Assembly (NCBI GenBank): GCA_002394395.1
Contig: DGTR01000027.1
Coordinates: forward strand, 35,456 to 99,455
From: Bacteroidales bacterium UBA4331
Lineage (GTDB): Bacteria > Bacteroidota > Bacteroidia > Bacteroidales > Paludibacteraceae
Reading direction: 5' to 3'
DNA length: 64,000 nucleotides
Shown here: positions 1-7,442 of the stretch, in pieces
How the letters are laid out: every line of letters starts with the position of its first letter
How positions within the stretch are numbered: position 1 is the stretch's first letter
Notes under the pieces: generated by a model
What the model saw: only the letters and a program-made list of their open reading frames with translations
What the model was told of the DNA's origin: nothing
Databases searched by the model: none
Position numbers and translations under genes: made by a program

Positions 1-229
1 GCACGAGCTTTGCCCCCAAGCGGTTCTCGCTCAGTTGCAGTACCTGGTAGGTGTACGTGATAGGGCCCTTGCGCACGGAGAACTGATCGCCGATCTTGAA
101 AGTCCGGCTGGGCTTGATTTGTACGCCTCCCATAGTGATACGCCCGTTCTTGCAGGCGTCCGCAGCGATCGACCGCGTCTTGTAGATCCGCATCGCCCAT
201 AAATATTTATCTACTCTTACTTCTGCCAT
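1..229 (-). CDS. RNA-binding S4 domain protein (Hsp15-like), 3' end outside window
   Basis: The visible 76 residues start MAEVRVDKYLWAMRIYKTRS and form an S4 RNA-binding fold. The pattern RVDKYLWAMRIYKTR, then a Cys-Lys-Asn-Gly turn and a G-G-V-Q-I-K-P segment, is typical of the Hsp15/YrfH group, which binds the large ribosomal subunit or structured RNA. The gene reads leftwards and its C-terminus is outside the window. The ATG at 229-227 is the only sensible start. A GC-rich repeat (233-271) separates it from pth. Hsp15 in other bacteria recycles stalled 50S subunits; that role here is inferred from the domain alone. Confidence 0.85.
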   Translation of the reverse strand, partial: MAEVRVDKYLWAMRIYKTRSIAADACKNGRITMGGVQIKPSRTFKIGDQFSVRKGPITYTYQVLQLSENRLGAKLV

Positions 230-232
230 ATA

Positions 233-271
233 AAACTCCCTTCCCTCTATGGGAAGGGTTGGGGTAGGGCT
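233..271. repeat. G-rich hairpin repeat, family H (copy 1)
   Basis: The plus strand has TTCCCTCTATGGGAAGGG followed by TTGGGGTAGGGC, filling the gap between the pth stop and the S4-gene start. The same layout (CCCTCnnnGGGAGGG followed by a GGGGT-containing tail) recurs at 24150-24207 and, inside a reading frame, at 5465-5502. The hairpin could slow or end transcription, but there is no T-run. Confidence 0.6.
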
Positions 272-838
272 TTATTTTCCGTTAAACTGGTTCATCGTCC
301 TATCTATTCCTGCTAAACAGAAAGACGGAATAATCTCCGTCGTCACTTTCAGCCGCTCGTCAATCTGTTTCTTCTCCTCTTCGGTCCACTCGCCCAGCAC
401 AAAATTGATTTGCGCGCCACGGGTGTATTCATTGCCGATGCCGAACCGCACGCGTGCGTACGCGTCCGTTCCTAATACAGATTGTATGTTCCCAAGCCCG
501 TTGTGACCGCCGTTCGAGCCCTGCTTGCGGATGCGGATGGTGCCGAACGGCAGGTTCAGGTCATCCACCAGCACGAGCAAGTTCTCGATGGGGATCTTCT
601 CCTGTTGCAGCCAGTACCGCACGGCGTTGCCGCTGAGGTTCATATAGGTAGAGGGCTTCAGCAAGACCATCTCGGCGTTCTTGACGCGACATCTGGCGAC
701 GAACCCGTACCGCTTGTCCTCCCACTTGGCGTTGACCGACGCGGCGAATGCATCGATCATCATGAAACCGATGTTGTGCCGCGTACCGGCGTACTCGTCA
801 CCTATATTTCCTAAACCTACTATGAGAAATTTTGCCAT
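272..838 (-). CDS. pth: Peptidyl-tRNA hydrolase
   Basis: 188 residues, the usual length for bacterial Pth. It cleaves the ester bond of peptidyl-tRNAs that drop off the ribosome. The N-terminus FLIVGLGNIGDEYAGTRHNI carries the conserved Asn11 and the catalytic His21 (His20 in E. coli). LLVLVDDLNLPFGTIRIR holds the conserved Asp, and GSNGGHNGL is the substrate-binding loop. It lies downstream of rplY in the same direction, a common bacterial pairing, but a strong hairpin terminator (841-877) lies between the two genes, so its expression may depend on read-through. Confidence 0.96.
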   Translation of the reverse strand: MAKFLIVGLGNIGDEYAGTRHNIGFMMIDAFAASVNAKWEDKRYGFVARCRVKNAEMVLLKPSTYMNLSGNAVRYWLQQEKIPIENLLVLVDDLNLPFGTIRIRKQGSNGGHNGLGNIQSVLGTDAYARVRFGIGNEYTRGAQINFVLGEWTEEEKKQIDERLKVTTEIIPSFCLAGIDRTMNQFNGK

Positions 839-840
839 CT

Positions 841-877
841 TTTTCTAAAAAAATAAGGAGCGGGAAAATCCCGCTCC
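841..877 (-). terminator. Intrinsic terminator/attenuator between rplY and pth
   Basis: On the minus strand a perfect 9-bp stem (GGAGCGGGA/TCCCGCTCC, 857-865 and 869-877) is followed at once by TTATTTTTTT. It lies 47 nt after the rplY stop and only 3 nt before the pth start, so it either ends the rplY transcript or works as an attenuator for pth. Confidence 0.8.
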
Positions 878-879
878 CT

Positions 880-922
880 CTGCTTTCGACTTTCGACTTT
901 GAGCGAAAGCGGTCTTTCGACT
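880..922. repeat. CGAAAGT heptamer repeat, family D
   Basis: The plus strand reads CTTTCGACTTTCGACTTTGA, then GCGAAAGCGG, then TCTTTCGACTC: repeated units of about 7 nt, partly inverted. It sits directly between the rplY stop and its terminator. Related runs are at 45073-45108 (inside the S41 protease gene) and 57907-57935. Confidence 0.6.
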
Positions 923-924
923 CA

Positions 925-1482
925 TTAAGCTTGTTTGCTCTGGCGGGTAGCCTTCACCTCAGCTACACATGCGTCAGCCGGGTTGACGAATTTCAGACCC
1001 TCGATCTTCACGTCAGCTACAGCGATCTTCTTGCCCAAACCGAGCTCGGTTACATCGATATTGATGCGATCCGGGAAAGCGGTGTAGATACCCTGTACTT
1101 TCAGCTTACGCATATCCTGAACCAGCTTACCACCGGCTTTAACACCCTCTGCGAGACCGTTCAACTGAATAGGGATCTCAACTACTACCGGCTTCTTCTC
1201 GTCAACGGCGAGGAAATCGATATGCAGCGTCTTGCCATCAATCGGGTGGAACTGGAGCTCCTTAACGATCGCTTTCGTCTTGGTGTCACCGATGGTGAGG
1301 TCAACGATCTGCGTGTCAGGGCTGTAAATCAGTTTACGTACGTCAGCTGCAGCAACGGTGAACGTGCAGTTCAGACCACAGCCATAGATGTTGCAGGGAA
1401 CCAACTCCTCTGCGCGGAGAGCCTTAGCGGCTTTCTTGCCGTACTCGCTACGAGGAGTACCTACAAGTGCAAATTCTTTCAT
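925..1482 (-). CDS. rplY: 50S ribosomal protein L25 / general stress protein Ctc
   Basis: 185 residues, the long Ctc (TL5) form: an N-terminal 5S-rRNA-binding beta-barrel of about 95 residues (start MKEFALVGTPRSEYGKKAAK) and a C-terminal domain (about 98-185, VVVEIPIQLNGLAEGVKAGG then ELGLGKKIAVADVK). It binds 5S rRNA in the central protuberance of the large subunit. The C-terminal tail is short, ending KATRQSKQA. It is preceded by tRNA-Gln on the same strand and probably uses the promoter at 1780-1811. Confidence 0.96.
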   Translation of the reverse strand: MKEFALVGTPRSEYGKKAAKALRAEELVPCNIYGCGLNCTFTVAAADVRKLIYSPDTQIVDLTIGDTKTKAIVKELQFHPIDGKTLHIDFLAVDEKKPVVVEIPIQLNGLAEGVKAGGKLVQDMRKLKVQGIYTAFPDRINIDVTELGLGKKIAVADVKIEGLKFVNPADACVAEVKATRQSKQA

Positions 1483-1532
1483 TGTTAATAATGTTTTGTG
1501 TTACTTAATACCGTGTATTCCATACACATTAA

Positions 1533-1637
1533 CAGTTTGAAAGTTTGAGGGTTTGAGCGGCAAGCCGCTTTGTCTGAGTTTTAACGATTTCAAACTATCA
1601 AACCAGCACAAAGTGCCAAACTATTTCAAACTAAAGG
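1533..1637. repeat. TTTGAAAG repeat with central hairpin, family E
   Basis: The left arm has TTTGAAAGTTTGAGGGTTTG, the centre is the hairpin GCGGCAAGCCGC (1556-1567), and the right arm has inverted-sense units TTTCAAACTATCAAAC and CTATTTCAAACT. The whole is an imperfect palindrome between tRNA-Gln and rplY. Related short runs lie at 9653-9682 and 40707-40730. Confidence 0.55.
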
Positions 1638-1654
1638 CTGCCTACGCAGCCTTG

Positions 1655-1725
1655 TTGTCCACCGAGGAGTCGAACCTCGCTTCTCGGAACCAAAATCCGG
1701 TGTAATACCGATATACGAGTGGACA
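1655..1725 (-). tRNA. tRNA-Gln (anticodon UUG)
   Basis: Minus-strand cloverleaf: acceptor TGTCCAC pairs with GTGGACA, with discriminator A at 1655. The anticodon arm CCGGA-TTTTGGT-TCCGA puts TTG at positions 34-36. The T-arm is CGAGG-TTCGACT-CCTCG. CCA is not encoded. The outermost anticodon-stem pair (C-A) is a mismatch. It lies between the promoter at 1780-1811 and rplY. Confidence 0.93.
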
Positions 1726-1728
1726 AAA

Positions 1729-1767
1729 CCATTTACCATTTGGTCATTTACGATTTGATCATTTGGC
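1729..1767. repeat. Family A repeat in the tRNA-Gln leader
   Basis: The plus strand reads CATTTACCATTTGGTCATTT then ACGATTTGATCATTTGG. These are about two and a half copies of the 15-nt family A unit (minus-strand sense roughly ATGACCAAATGGTAA), between the promoter and the 5' end of tRNA-Gln, where a transcribed leader would be. Confidence 0.7.
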
Positions 1768-1779
1768 GAAAAGCGGGTG

Positions 1780-1811
1780 CAAAGGTACAACAAAATTTTG
1801 ACATGACCAAA
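1780..1811 (-). promoter_or_regulatory. Promoter for tRNA-Gln/rplY
   Basis: In minus-strand sense: -33 TTTG (1811-1808), 20-nt spacer, -7 TACCTTTG (1787-1780), which is the Bacteroidota primary-sigma form TTTG-N19/20-TAnnTTTG. Confidence 0.8.
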
Positions 1812-1972
1812 TTTTTTAGCACTTTTTTTGTAAAATAGTACTTTTTAATCATATTTTTTTGTCAATAGACACGCACTTGCCCCCTTTTAGCCTCCTTTTG
1901 GCCTCCATTTACGGTCCAATCCCGTTCGCATCTCGTTCGCATTACGGACATCTACGTCCCGTCTTTTTCGGG

Positions 1973-4300
1973 CTATAGCCCCAGATGGATGCGGAAACGG
2001 ATACCCCATGAAGTAGCCCCAGGCTGGAAGCCCCAGATAGAATATAGATCGCATACGCGCAGGATATTGCCGATGCCGACACCCACTTCGCCGTAGATCC
2101 GGTGATTATTAATGGAGGAAATCTGATTACTGATTTCTGAATACTGATTGCTCAGATACCCATAGGCGATCTTCGCTTCGACGAGTTCGCGCAGGTGCAG
2201 CCACCGGACACCGGGGATGAGGTTGAAAAGGATGCCCAGACCGTTCCACTCCGTTTGCAACGCGACATACTTATCCGCCATCAGTTGGTATGCATGGAGG
2301 AACGTGAAACGGTAGGGATCGTAGGCGTAGCCTTGGTTCGCGGATGCCTGCCAGAGCAGGAACGAAGGCACAGAACCGAAGATAGCACCTGCCTGAAACG
2401 CATAACTCAGCGTCCCGCCCATGCCTAACTGGGCATGCTGGGTGAGCATCAGTCGCAGATGTGCGTACAGAGAGGAAGTTACCCCCGACCCGGACCAATG
2501 CCCGGCTTCCAGACCGGCATACAACACCGGATATCTTCCTGAATAAGCATAGCGGCGCGCGAAGAATCCGTCGTACTTGCGCTCGCCCCAACTCAGACGG
2601 GCAATCAGGCTCATCGACTGATAGGCACACCCTCCTTGCCATCCCGCGCGGATAAAGGTTCGGCTCTCTATATTGGGCGACCAGTCGGCAAACCAGTGGA
2701 ACTGAATCTGCCGTTGCCGCATGGCGGTATTGACACACAGCGAGTCGCGATGGAGTGCCTCAAAAGCGTATGCCGTGAAATCGAAGTTACCCCATCCCAT
2801 GGAGTTCTCGCGTAGCAGCCGGTCGAAATCATCCACCTCCGACCACACATACCGGTCGTTGTACTCCAACTGCATGTAGTTCCGCCGCGGAGTAGGCAGA
2901 TTGACGGAGATGCGCCCCATGCCTTTGGGCAGCCGGTCCTTGAATCCGTAACCCACCGATGCCTCCAGCGAGACGACTTTGGAGAACCGCTCGTTCGTAC
3001 GGAACGGCAGACCGATATGCACACCCTCGTGCTTGTTGACCTGCAGGATCTCCTCCACATGACCGATGTCCACCGGCGTGCCGGTGGGGATATAGCCGGT
3101 AGCAACAATCGTCGCAAACCATTTCGCTGTGCGAATAATCGGCATACTGTCCAGCGCCGCAAAAGCACTGTCGCTCTGCACACTAGGACTACTAGTGATA
3201 CTAGGGCTACTAGGGCTACTATAGCGAACCGAAACACTCGGATTCGCCAGCCGTGTGGTCAGCAACAGAGTGGGGAAGACGGTGCCGGGTTGCTCGCCCT
3301 GCACGGCGACATCCAGTATGACGGAGATCTGCTCGTCGGCGATCGCTCCGTCCGGCGCGAGGGTCTGGCTCAGATGGAGCGAGTTGACGTAGTTGACCGC
3401 CACCTCCGCCGGCACGTATGCCTGAATAGACCGCAACGCAAAAGTGGCGGTATCAATCACCATCTCACCGTTGAAAGTGGCATAAAAAGGATTGCGGGTC
3501 CGGAAATGGATGGTGTCCTCGCCTACCAAATAATACCGGTAATAAAGGTTGCCGGATGGCGCCAGCGGAGACAGGAACGCATGACCCATGAGCGAGACGG
3601 AGGGTGCGTAGAAATTGAGGTTGCCTTCGCCTCCGATCAGCCCCGAATAATCGGTCGGAGAGAGGATGAGCGCCTGCGTCATCTGGTCATTGGCGGGCGT
3701 GAACTCTTTGCCCTCGGCGCGGAAAGACTGCGTCTCGCGGTAGAGCGGCAGGATATATGTCGAGTCCTCCTGACTGAGCATTCCGTCCTGCAAGCTGCGC
3801 CAGAGTGCCCTTCTCAGATGCCGTTTGGAGATATGCGAGACGTATAACTCCTGCGTCCGGCGAAGGACTGCGCTGTTCTCCGGATGCAGCGTCCGGTCGT
3901 TCTCGGCACGGTGGTCGCGCACCTTCCGTAATAACTCCAACGCCGGGTTCTCATTCGGCGCCACGACGACCTCCGTCAGGGTGGCTACTTTTTCCCGCAT
4001 AGCTACCTGCAGACCTGCCATAGTGCCCGGTTCGATCTCAAAACGCTGGGTATAATACCCCACGGCTGAGAAGACCAACTGCGCCTTCGCCTGCATATCT
4101 ACCCGCAGGGCGTAAGAGCCGTTGGCATCGGAGGTCGTGCCGATCTTCGTGCCGCGGAAATGAATGTTGACATTCGGTATCGCTTCACCCGTCGTCTCGC
4201 TCACAATCTCCCCGACGATGATGGTCTCGACGGCCTGTGACGGCAGAAAGACCGCCAAGGCTGACAGTAGAAGGATTATTATTTTTCGATATCTCGACAT
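1973..4300 (-). CDS. DUF5686 outer-membrane protein with carboxypeptidase-regulatory-like domain
   Basis: 775 residues. Signal peptide about 1-23; carboxypeptidase regulatory-like beta domain about 28-105 (GEIVSETTGEAIPNVNIHFR ... SDANGSYALRV); then the DUF5686 region, ending in amphipathic strands like a C-terminal beta-barrel. The family is common in Bacteroidota outer membranes and its function is unknown. Two segments look like inserted repeats: residues about 358-374 (SSPSSPSITSSPSV) and about 714-732 (SNQYSEISNQISSINN). The start ATG and first codons (MSRYRK) lie inside a family C repeat shared with comEC. It is last in the rbfA-permease-lipoprotein-xerD run, 22 nt after xerD. Confidence 0.85.
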   Translation of the reverse strand: MSRYRKIIILLLSALAVFLPSQAVETIIVGEIVSETTGEAIPNVNIHFRGTKIGTTSDANGSYALRVDMQAKAQLVFSAVGYYTQRFEIEPGTMAGLQVAMREKVATLTEVVVAPNENPALELLRKVRDHRAENDRTLHPENSAVLRRTQELYVSHISKRHLRRALWRSLQDGMLSQEDSTYILPLYRETQSFRAEGKEFTPANDQMTQALILSPTDYSGLIGGEGNLNFYAPSVSLMGHAFLSPLAPSGNLYYRYYLVGEDTIHFRTRNPFYATFNGEMVIDTATFALRSIQAYVPAEVAVNYVNSLHLSQTLAPDGAIADEQISVILDVAVQGEQPGTVFPTLLLTTRLANPSVSVRYSSPSSPSITSSPSVQSDSAFAALDSMPIIRTAKWFATIVATGYIPTGTPVDIGHVEEILQVNKHEGVHIGLPFRTNERFSKVVSLEASVGYGFKDRLPKGMGRISVNLPTPRRNYMQLEYNDRYVWSEVDDFDRLLRENSMGWGNFDFTAYAFEALHRDSLCVNTAMRQRQIQFHWFADWSPNIESRTFIRAGWQGGCAYQSMSLIARLSWGERKYDGFFARRYAYSGRYPVLYAGLEAGHWSGSGVTSSLYAHLRLMLTQHAQLGMGGTLSYAFQAGAIFGSVPSFLLWQASANQGYAYDPYRFTFLHAYQLMADKYVALQTEWNGLGILFNLIPGVRWLHLRELVEAKIAYGYLSNQYSEISNQISSINNHRIYGEVGVGIGNILRVCDLYSIWGFQPGATSWGIRFRIHLGL
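2102..2157. repeat. AATCAGT heptamer run inside the DUF5686 gene, family G
   Basis: In minus sense: AATCAGT, ATTCAGA, AATCAGT, AATCAGA, then TTTCCTCC and ATTAATAATC. It encodes SNQYSEISNQISSINN in frame. A related run (AATCTCC units) lies in the FtsX permease gene at 6256-6280. Confidence 0.6.
3178..3225. repeat. Nine-nt TAGTAGCCC run inside the DUF5686 gene, family F
   Basis: In minus sense: TAGTAGCCC, TAGTAGCCC, TAGTATCAC, TAGTAGTCC, TAGTGTGCA. The 9-nt period gives an in-frame three-residue repeat (SSP, SSP, SIT, SSP, SVQ). CCTAG-containing runs recur at 52269-52312. Confidence 0.65.
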
Positions 4301-4325
4301 GTCGATATTTCGATATTTCGACTTA
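4286..4325. repeat. TCGAAATA octamer run, family C, over the DUF5686 start codon
   Basis: In minus sense: TCGAAATA, TCGAAATA, TCGACATG, TCGAGATA, TCGAAAAA. It starts right after the xerD stop and runs through the ATG of the next gene, so the gap and the first codons are repeat DNA. Similar octamers lie inside comEC (39070-39108). Confidence 0.7.
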
Positions 4326-5219
4326 AACTTTATTCGCCGGATGACATTTTAATACCGCGTTACGCAGGTCTTGAACGTTCAGATGAGTGTATATCTCCGT
4401 GGTGGCGAGGTCTTCGTGCCCGAGCAGCTGTTGGATGACGCGCAGGTCAGCGCCGTTCTGTAGCAGATGGGTCGCAAACGAATGGCGGAGCGTGTGGGGC
4501 GAGACGGTCTTGGCGATACCCGCTTCGGCGCATAAGTTACGCACGATAGTAAAGACCATCGCCCGTGTGAGCGGACGGCCGTAGCGGTTGACGAACGCAA
4601 AATCCCGCGCTTCGGGTTTGACAGGCCATGAGGCACGGTCCTGCATCCAGTACCCGAACCACTCTTCTGCCACCGGAGAGAGCGGCACAAGGCGTTGCTT
4701 GGAACCCTTGCCCTCAATCAGCATATAGTGCTCGTCCATATAGATACGGCTCAGCGGCAGGTTCACGAGCTCGCTCACACGCAGCCCCGATCCGTACAAC
4801 ATCTCCATCATTGCGCGGTTGCGATGCCCCTCGTTGGAGGAGAGGTCGATGGCTGCCATCATGCGGTTCACCTCATCCAGCGTCAGTACCGTCGGGATAT
4901 GTTTGGATTTCTTGGGTCCCTCTAACAATTCCGACGGGTCCTGGTCAATATAATCTTTGTATAGCAAGAACCGGAACCACGAATGGATACCAGCTAACAC
5001 GCGGGCCTGCGTAGCCTCGGAGCGGACGGTCTTGAATTGCTCGAAGATAAACTCCTGTAGTTCATCAAAACTCATCTTCACGGCATCCAGACCATGTTCC
5101 TCTGTATAGGACATGAGCTTATCCAGGTCCATCTCGTAGCCCTCAATCGTGTTCGGCGAATAGCCGCGTTCCAAACGCAACCACCGGTGGTACTCTTGGC
5201 GGATGGACTTGTCGCTCAT
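4323..5219 (-). CDS. xerD: Site-specific tyrosine recombinase XerD
   Basis: 298 residues, the normal XerC/D length. SAM-like N-terminal core-binding domain about 1-90, catalytic domain about 105-298. The catalytic set is visible: Arg in YGSGLRVSELVNL, Lys in EGKGSKQRLVPL, HTLRHSFATHLL (His-x-x-Arg), His in LLGHEDLATTEIYTHL and Tyr in EIYTHL. Its family resolves chromosome dimers at dif with FtsK. The start overlaps the stop of the upstream lipoprotein by 4 nt. It sits among housekeeping genes with no mobile-element neighbours, which favours XerD over an element integrase. Confidence 0.93.
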   Translation of the reverse strand: MSDKSIRQEYHRWLRLERGYSPNTIEGYEMDLDKLMSYTEEHGLDAVKMSFDELQEFIFEQFKTVRSEATQARVLAGIHSWFRFLLYKDYIDQDPSELLEGPKKSKHIPTVLTLDEVNRMMAAIDLSSNEGHRNRAMMEMLYGSGLRVSELVNLPLSRIYMDEHYMLIEGKGSKQRLVPLSPVAEEWFGYWMQDRASWPVKPEARDFAFVNRYGRPLTRAMVFTIVRNLCAEAGIAKTVSPHTLRHSFATHLLQNGADLRVIQQLLGHEDLATTEIYTHLNVQDLRNAVLKCHPANKV

Positions 5220-5782
5220 AGTTTTTTATTGGGGTTATAGGGCAGTAGCGAACCTCCGAAAACGGGGCGGTAGGTACATTTCTCGCCGTGCGAGTTACGG
5301 TAATAAAGGGTGAAAAGCAGGCTGTCTCCCCGATAGACAAACGAACCGGAGTCCAGAACCTGGATAGATGCCACCTTCCCGTCACCGATAGAGAGGATGT
5401 ACATCCCGTGCGGCGTGCCCTCATAATCGCGGCCGGCAAGAAAAGTGAAAGGATGGATGGTGGAGACCTCACCCCGACCCTCTCCCAAAGAGAGGGAGGT
5501 ATATTCACCTTCTTCCAAAAGACTGTCGGGTACGAAGATATCCGACAGGTAGAGGTTATAGCCCGTACCTTCCATCTTATGATCCTTATTCAGCGTAAGC
5601 CCTTCCGAATAGAGGTCTAATGCCACTACCGCGTATGGTACTGAGTCGTAGAAATGACCGTAGATCTCCTGATAAGCCAAATCATACTTGACCGGAAACT
5701 CCTGCCTTACCACAGGTGTGGAAGGTTTGCAGGAACTCAACGCAAACGCGATGATAGAAAGAAGATAAGGGACCTTTTTCAT
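5216..5782 (-). CDS. Small lipoprotein of unknown function
   Basis: 188 residues from MKKVPYLLSIIAFALSSC; the lipobox LSSC puts the lipidated Cys at 18. An upstream extension of the frame exists but would overlap the permease gene, and this start gives a 4-nt overlap with it. The body has an N-terminal beta-rich part and a C-terminal YRGDSLLFTLYYRNSHGEKC. Residues about 92-105 (TSLSLGEGRGEV) are encoded by a family H GC-rich repeat, a peptide of a kind produced in many bacteria when such repeats fall in genes. It may serve the outer envelope together with the adjacent permease; I do not recognise the family. Confidence 0.7.
   Translation of the reverse strand: MKKVPYLLSIIAFALSSCKPSTPVVRQEFPVKYDLAYQEIYGHFYDSVPYAVVALDLYSEGLTLNKDHKMEGTGYNLYLSDIFVPDSLLEEGEYTSLSLGEGRGEVSTIHPFTFLAGRDYEGTPHGMYILSIGDGKVASIQVLDSGSFVYRGDSLLFTLYYRNSHGEKCTYRPVFGGSLLPYNPNKKL
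5465..5502. repeat. Family H G-rich hairpin repeat inside the lipoprotein gene
   Basis: In minus sense: CCCTCTCTTTGGGAGAGGG followed by TCGGGGTGAGG. It has the same layout as the intergenic copies at 233-271 and 24150-24207 but is read in frame as SLSLGEGRGEV. Confidence 0.75.
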
Positions 5783-6996
5783 GCGATTTTCATTTTTCTC
5801 GTGGGATACCATGCGGCAACAAAACCCAAAGTCAAGACAATCACGGCGACTAATATGATATCGACTGCCTGAACCTGAACTGGGTAGGCAGAGATGATAT
5901 ACTCTGCGCCTGAACCCAATTTGAGCCATTCGAAATGCTGCTGCCCCAGACACAAGAGCACGCCGATGACGAGTCCGCCTATCGTGCCGAGTGTGGAGAT
6001 CAGCCATCCCTCCAGGAGGAAGATTCTCCGGATGGTCGGTTCGTCGGCGCCTAAATCTGAGAGGATACGGATGTCTTCGCGCTTGTCGATGATCAGCATC
6101 GAGAGCGAACCGATGTTGTTAAACAGGGCGATCAGAAGGATAAAAACCAGCAGCAGTACCGTCAGCAGTTTCTCGATTTTGAGGATGCGGAAGAAATCAG
6201 CCTGCTGCTCATAGCGGTCGAGAACCCGATAGCCGGGACCGAGTGCTTTCGCTATCTGGGATTGGAGATTGGAGATTTTTACCCCTTCTTTGGGTTGGAT
6301 GCGCAGCGCCGATGCGGTGTGTTCGTCGTACTCGAAGAGCCGCTGCGCCAAGGGCAGGGATACTAATATCAACTGGTCGTCGTAATCGATCTGGTTGACC
6401 GCAAACGTGCCGGCGATGAAAGCATGCTCGTGCAGCAGAGACAAGTCCGGTCGCATGAGGTTGATACGCTCCGTCCGCCGCGGCGCATAGAGATGAAGCG
6501 CACCCGTGAAATGGGCATTGATACCTATCTGCGCCGCCAGACCCCTTCCTAACACCGCGCGCTCGAAAGCACCGTCCCAGACGGAATAAAAGCCGTCGGT
6601 GATGATGGAGTCGATATGTGCCGTCTGTTCAAAAAGCGAATCCACGCCCATGACACGCGCGGGCAGTTGATGGTCCTTATAGCGGATGAGAGCGGTCTGC
6701 TCCAACTGCATGGAGACGGCCTCGATATCCTCGCGCGCGTACAAAGAAACGACAGGCGCCGTGTCGGTGCGCAAGGTGGTGCCTTCTGCAGGAACAACCA
6801 TCAAGGCTGGATCGAACTCCGAGAACATATGCTCTACCAGCACCCCGAAACCGTTCATCACGGAGAGTACACAAACCATCGCCGCCGTGACAACCATCAC
6901 AGCGGCGGCACTAATGCCGGAGACGATATTTATGGCGTTATGCCCTTTCTTCGAGAATAAATACCGCCAGGCAATATGGTTTTCGAGATTAGCCAT
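5779..6996 (-). CDS. FtsX-like ABC permease (LolC/E type)
   Basis: 405 residues from MANLENHIAWRYLFSKKGHN, the typical N-terminus of lipoprotein-releasing permeases. One membrane helix near residues 20-45, a large periplasmic domain, then three C-terminal helices (about 270-405; TVLLLVFILLIALFNNIGSL and later segments). In the Lol pathway such proteins extract lipoproteins from the inner membrane, driven by LolD, which is not in this window. The start 6996 was preferred to the upstream one because it matches family N-termini; it overlaps the rbfA stop by 8 nt. Residues about 238-246 (KISNLQSQIAK) come from a heptamer repeat. Confidence 0.87.
   Translation of the reverse strand: MANLENHIAWRYLFSKKGHNAINIVSGISAAAVMVVTAAMVCVLSVMNGFGVLVEHMFSEFDPALMVVPAEGTTLRTDTAPVVSLYAREDIEAVSMQLEQTALIRYKDHQLPARVMGVDSLFEQTAHIDSIITDGFYSVWDGAFERAVLGRGLAAQIGINAHFTGALHLYAPRRTERINLMRPDLSLLHEHAFIAGTFAVNQIDYDDQLILVSLPLAQRLFEYDEHTASALRIQPKEGVKISNLQSQIAKALGPGYRVLDRYEQQADFFRILKIEKLLTVLLLVFILLIALFNNIGSLSMLIIDKREDIRILSDLGADEPTIRRIFLLEGWLISTLGTIGGLVIGVLLCLGQQHFEWLKLGSGAEYIISAYPVQVQAVDIILVAVIVLTLGFVAAWYPTRKMKIA
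6256..6280. repeat. AATCTCC heptamer run inside the permease gene, family G
   Basis: In minus sense: AATCTCC, AATCTCC, AATCCCA. It is read in frame as ISNLQSQ within the periplasmic domain of the FtsX-like permease. Confidence 0.5.
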
Positions 6997-7324
6997 GCAG
7001 CAACTCATCAATGCGCTCCATTCGATCGATAGTAGTATCCAGGTGGAAGATGATCTCCGGAATAATGCGCAATTGATGGCGCTCCAATGTGCCGAGTTCA
7101 CCGCGGAAACGGTGGGTGTTCTCTTCAATCAGCGTCATGGTCTGCTCCACTTTGTCCTGCGGAAAAATAGAGAGATAGATGTGCGCAATAGAGAGATCAG
7201 GCGACACGCGCACTTCGCTCACGGAAATCAGTGTTCCGCTCAGCGTGCGCGCGTATCGCAAAAGGATGTCGCTCATGTCTTTTTGAATCAACCGAGCGAT
7301 CTTGTGTTGTCTAGTGCTTTCCAT
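6989..7324 (-). CDS. rbfA: Ribosome-binding factor A
   Basis: 111 residues, standard length. It is a KH-like fold protein that binds the 30S subunit during late 16S maturation and cold adaptation. Features: RQHKIARLIQKDMSDILLRY at the N-terminus, SEVRVSPDLSIAHIYLSIF in the core and LRIIPEIIFHLDTTIDRMER at the C-terminus. It heads a tight run: its stop overlaps the permease start by 8 nt. The 16 nt before its ATG are the perfect palindrome AAATCCCAAGGGATTT, which could hide the start codon in a hairpin. Confidence 0.95.
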   Translation of the reverse strand: MESTRQHKIARLIQKDMSDILLRYARTLSGTLISVSEVRVSPDLSIAHIYLSIFPQDKVEQTMTLIEENTHRFRGELGTLERHQLRIIPEIIFHLDTTIDRMERIDELLHG

Positions 7325-7442
7325 AAATCCCTTGGGATTTTTGGGGACCCCGCAAATTTTAAATTTGTGGGGAGAGCGAGCGTCCCCGAGTATTTACTGC
7401 CTAAACTTAGTTTAGGTACATATACGAGGGGAACGAGCGCGA
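7325..7442. repeat. Cluster of palindromes between rpmH and rbfA
   Basis: The gap is almost entirely inverted repeats. AAATCCCTTGGGATTT abuts the rbfA ATG. An outer GGGGAC/GTCCCC pair encloses CCGCAAATTTTAAATTTGTGG (with wobble). CCTAAACTTAGTTTAGG is a perfect palindrome. The ends GGGGACCCC resemble those of the hairpin at 42592-42616. Confidence 0.6.

Noticed and set aside
4323..5219. Phage or element integrase instead of XerD
   Set aside because: Length, sequence blocks and housekeeping neighbourhood fit XerD; no element ends were seen.
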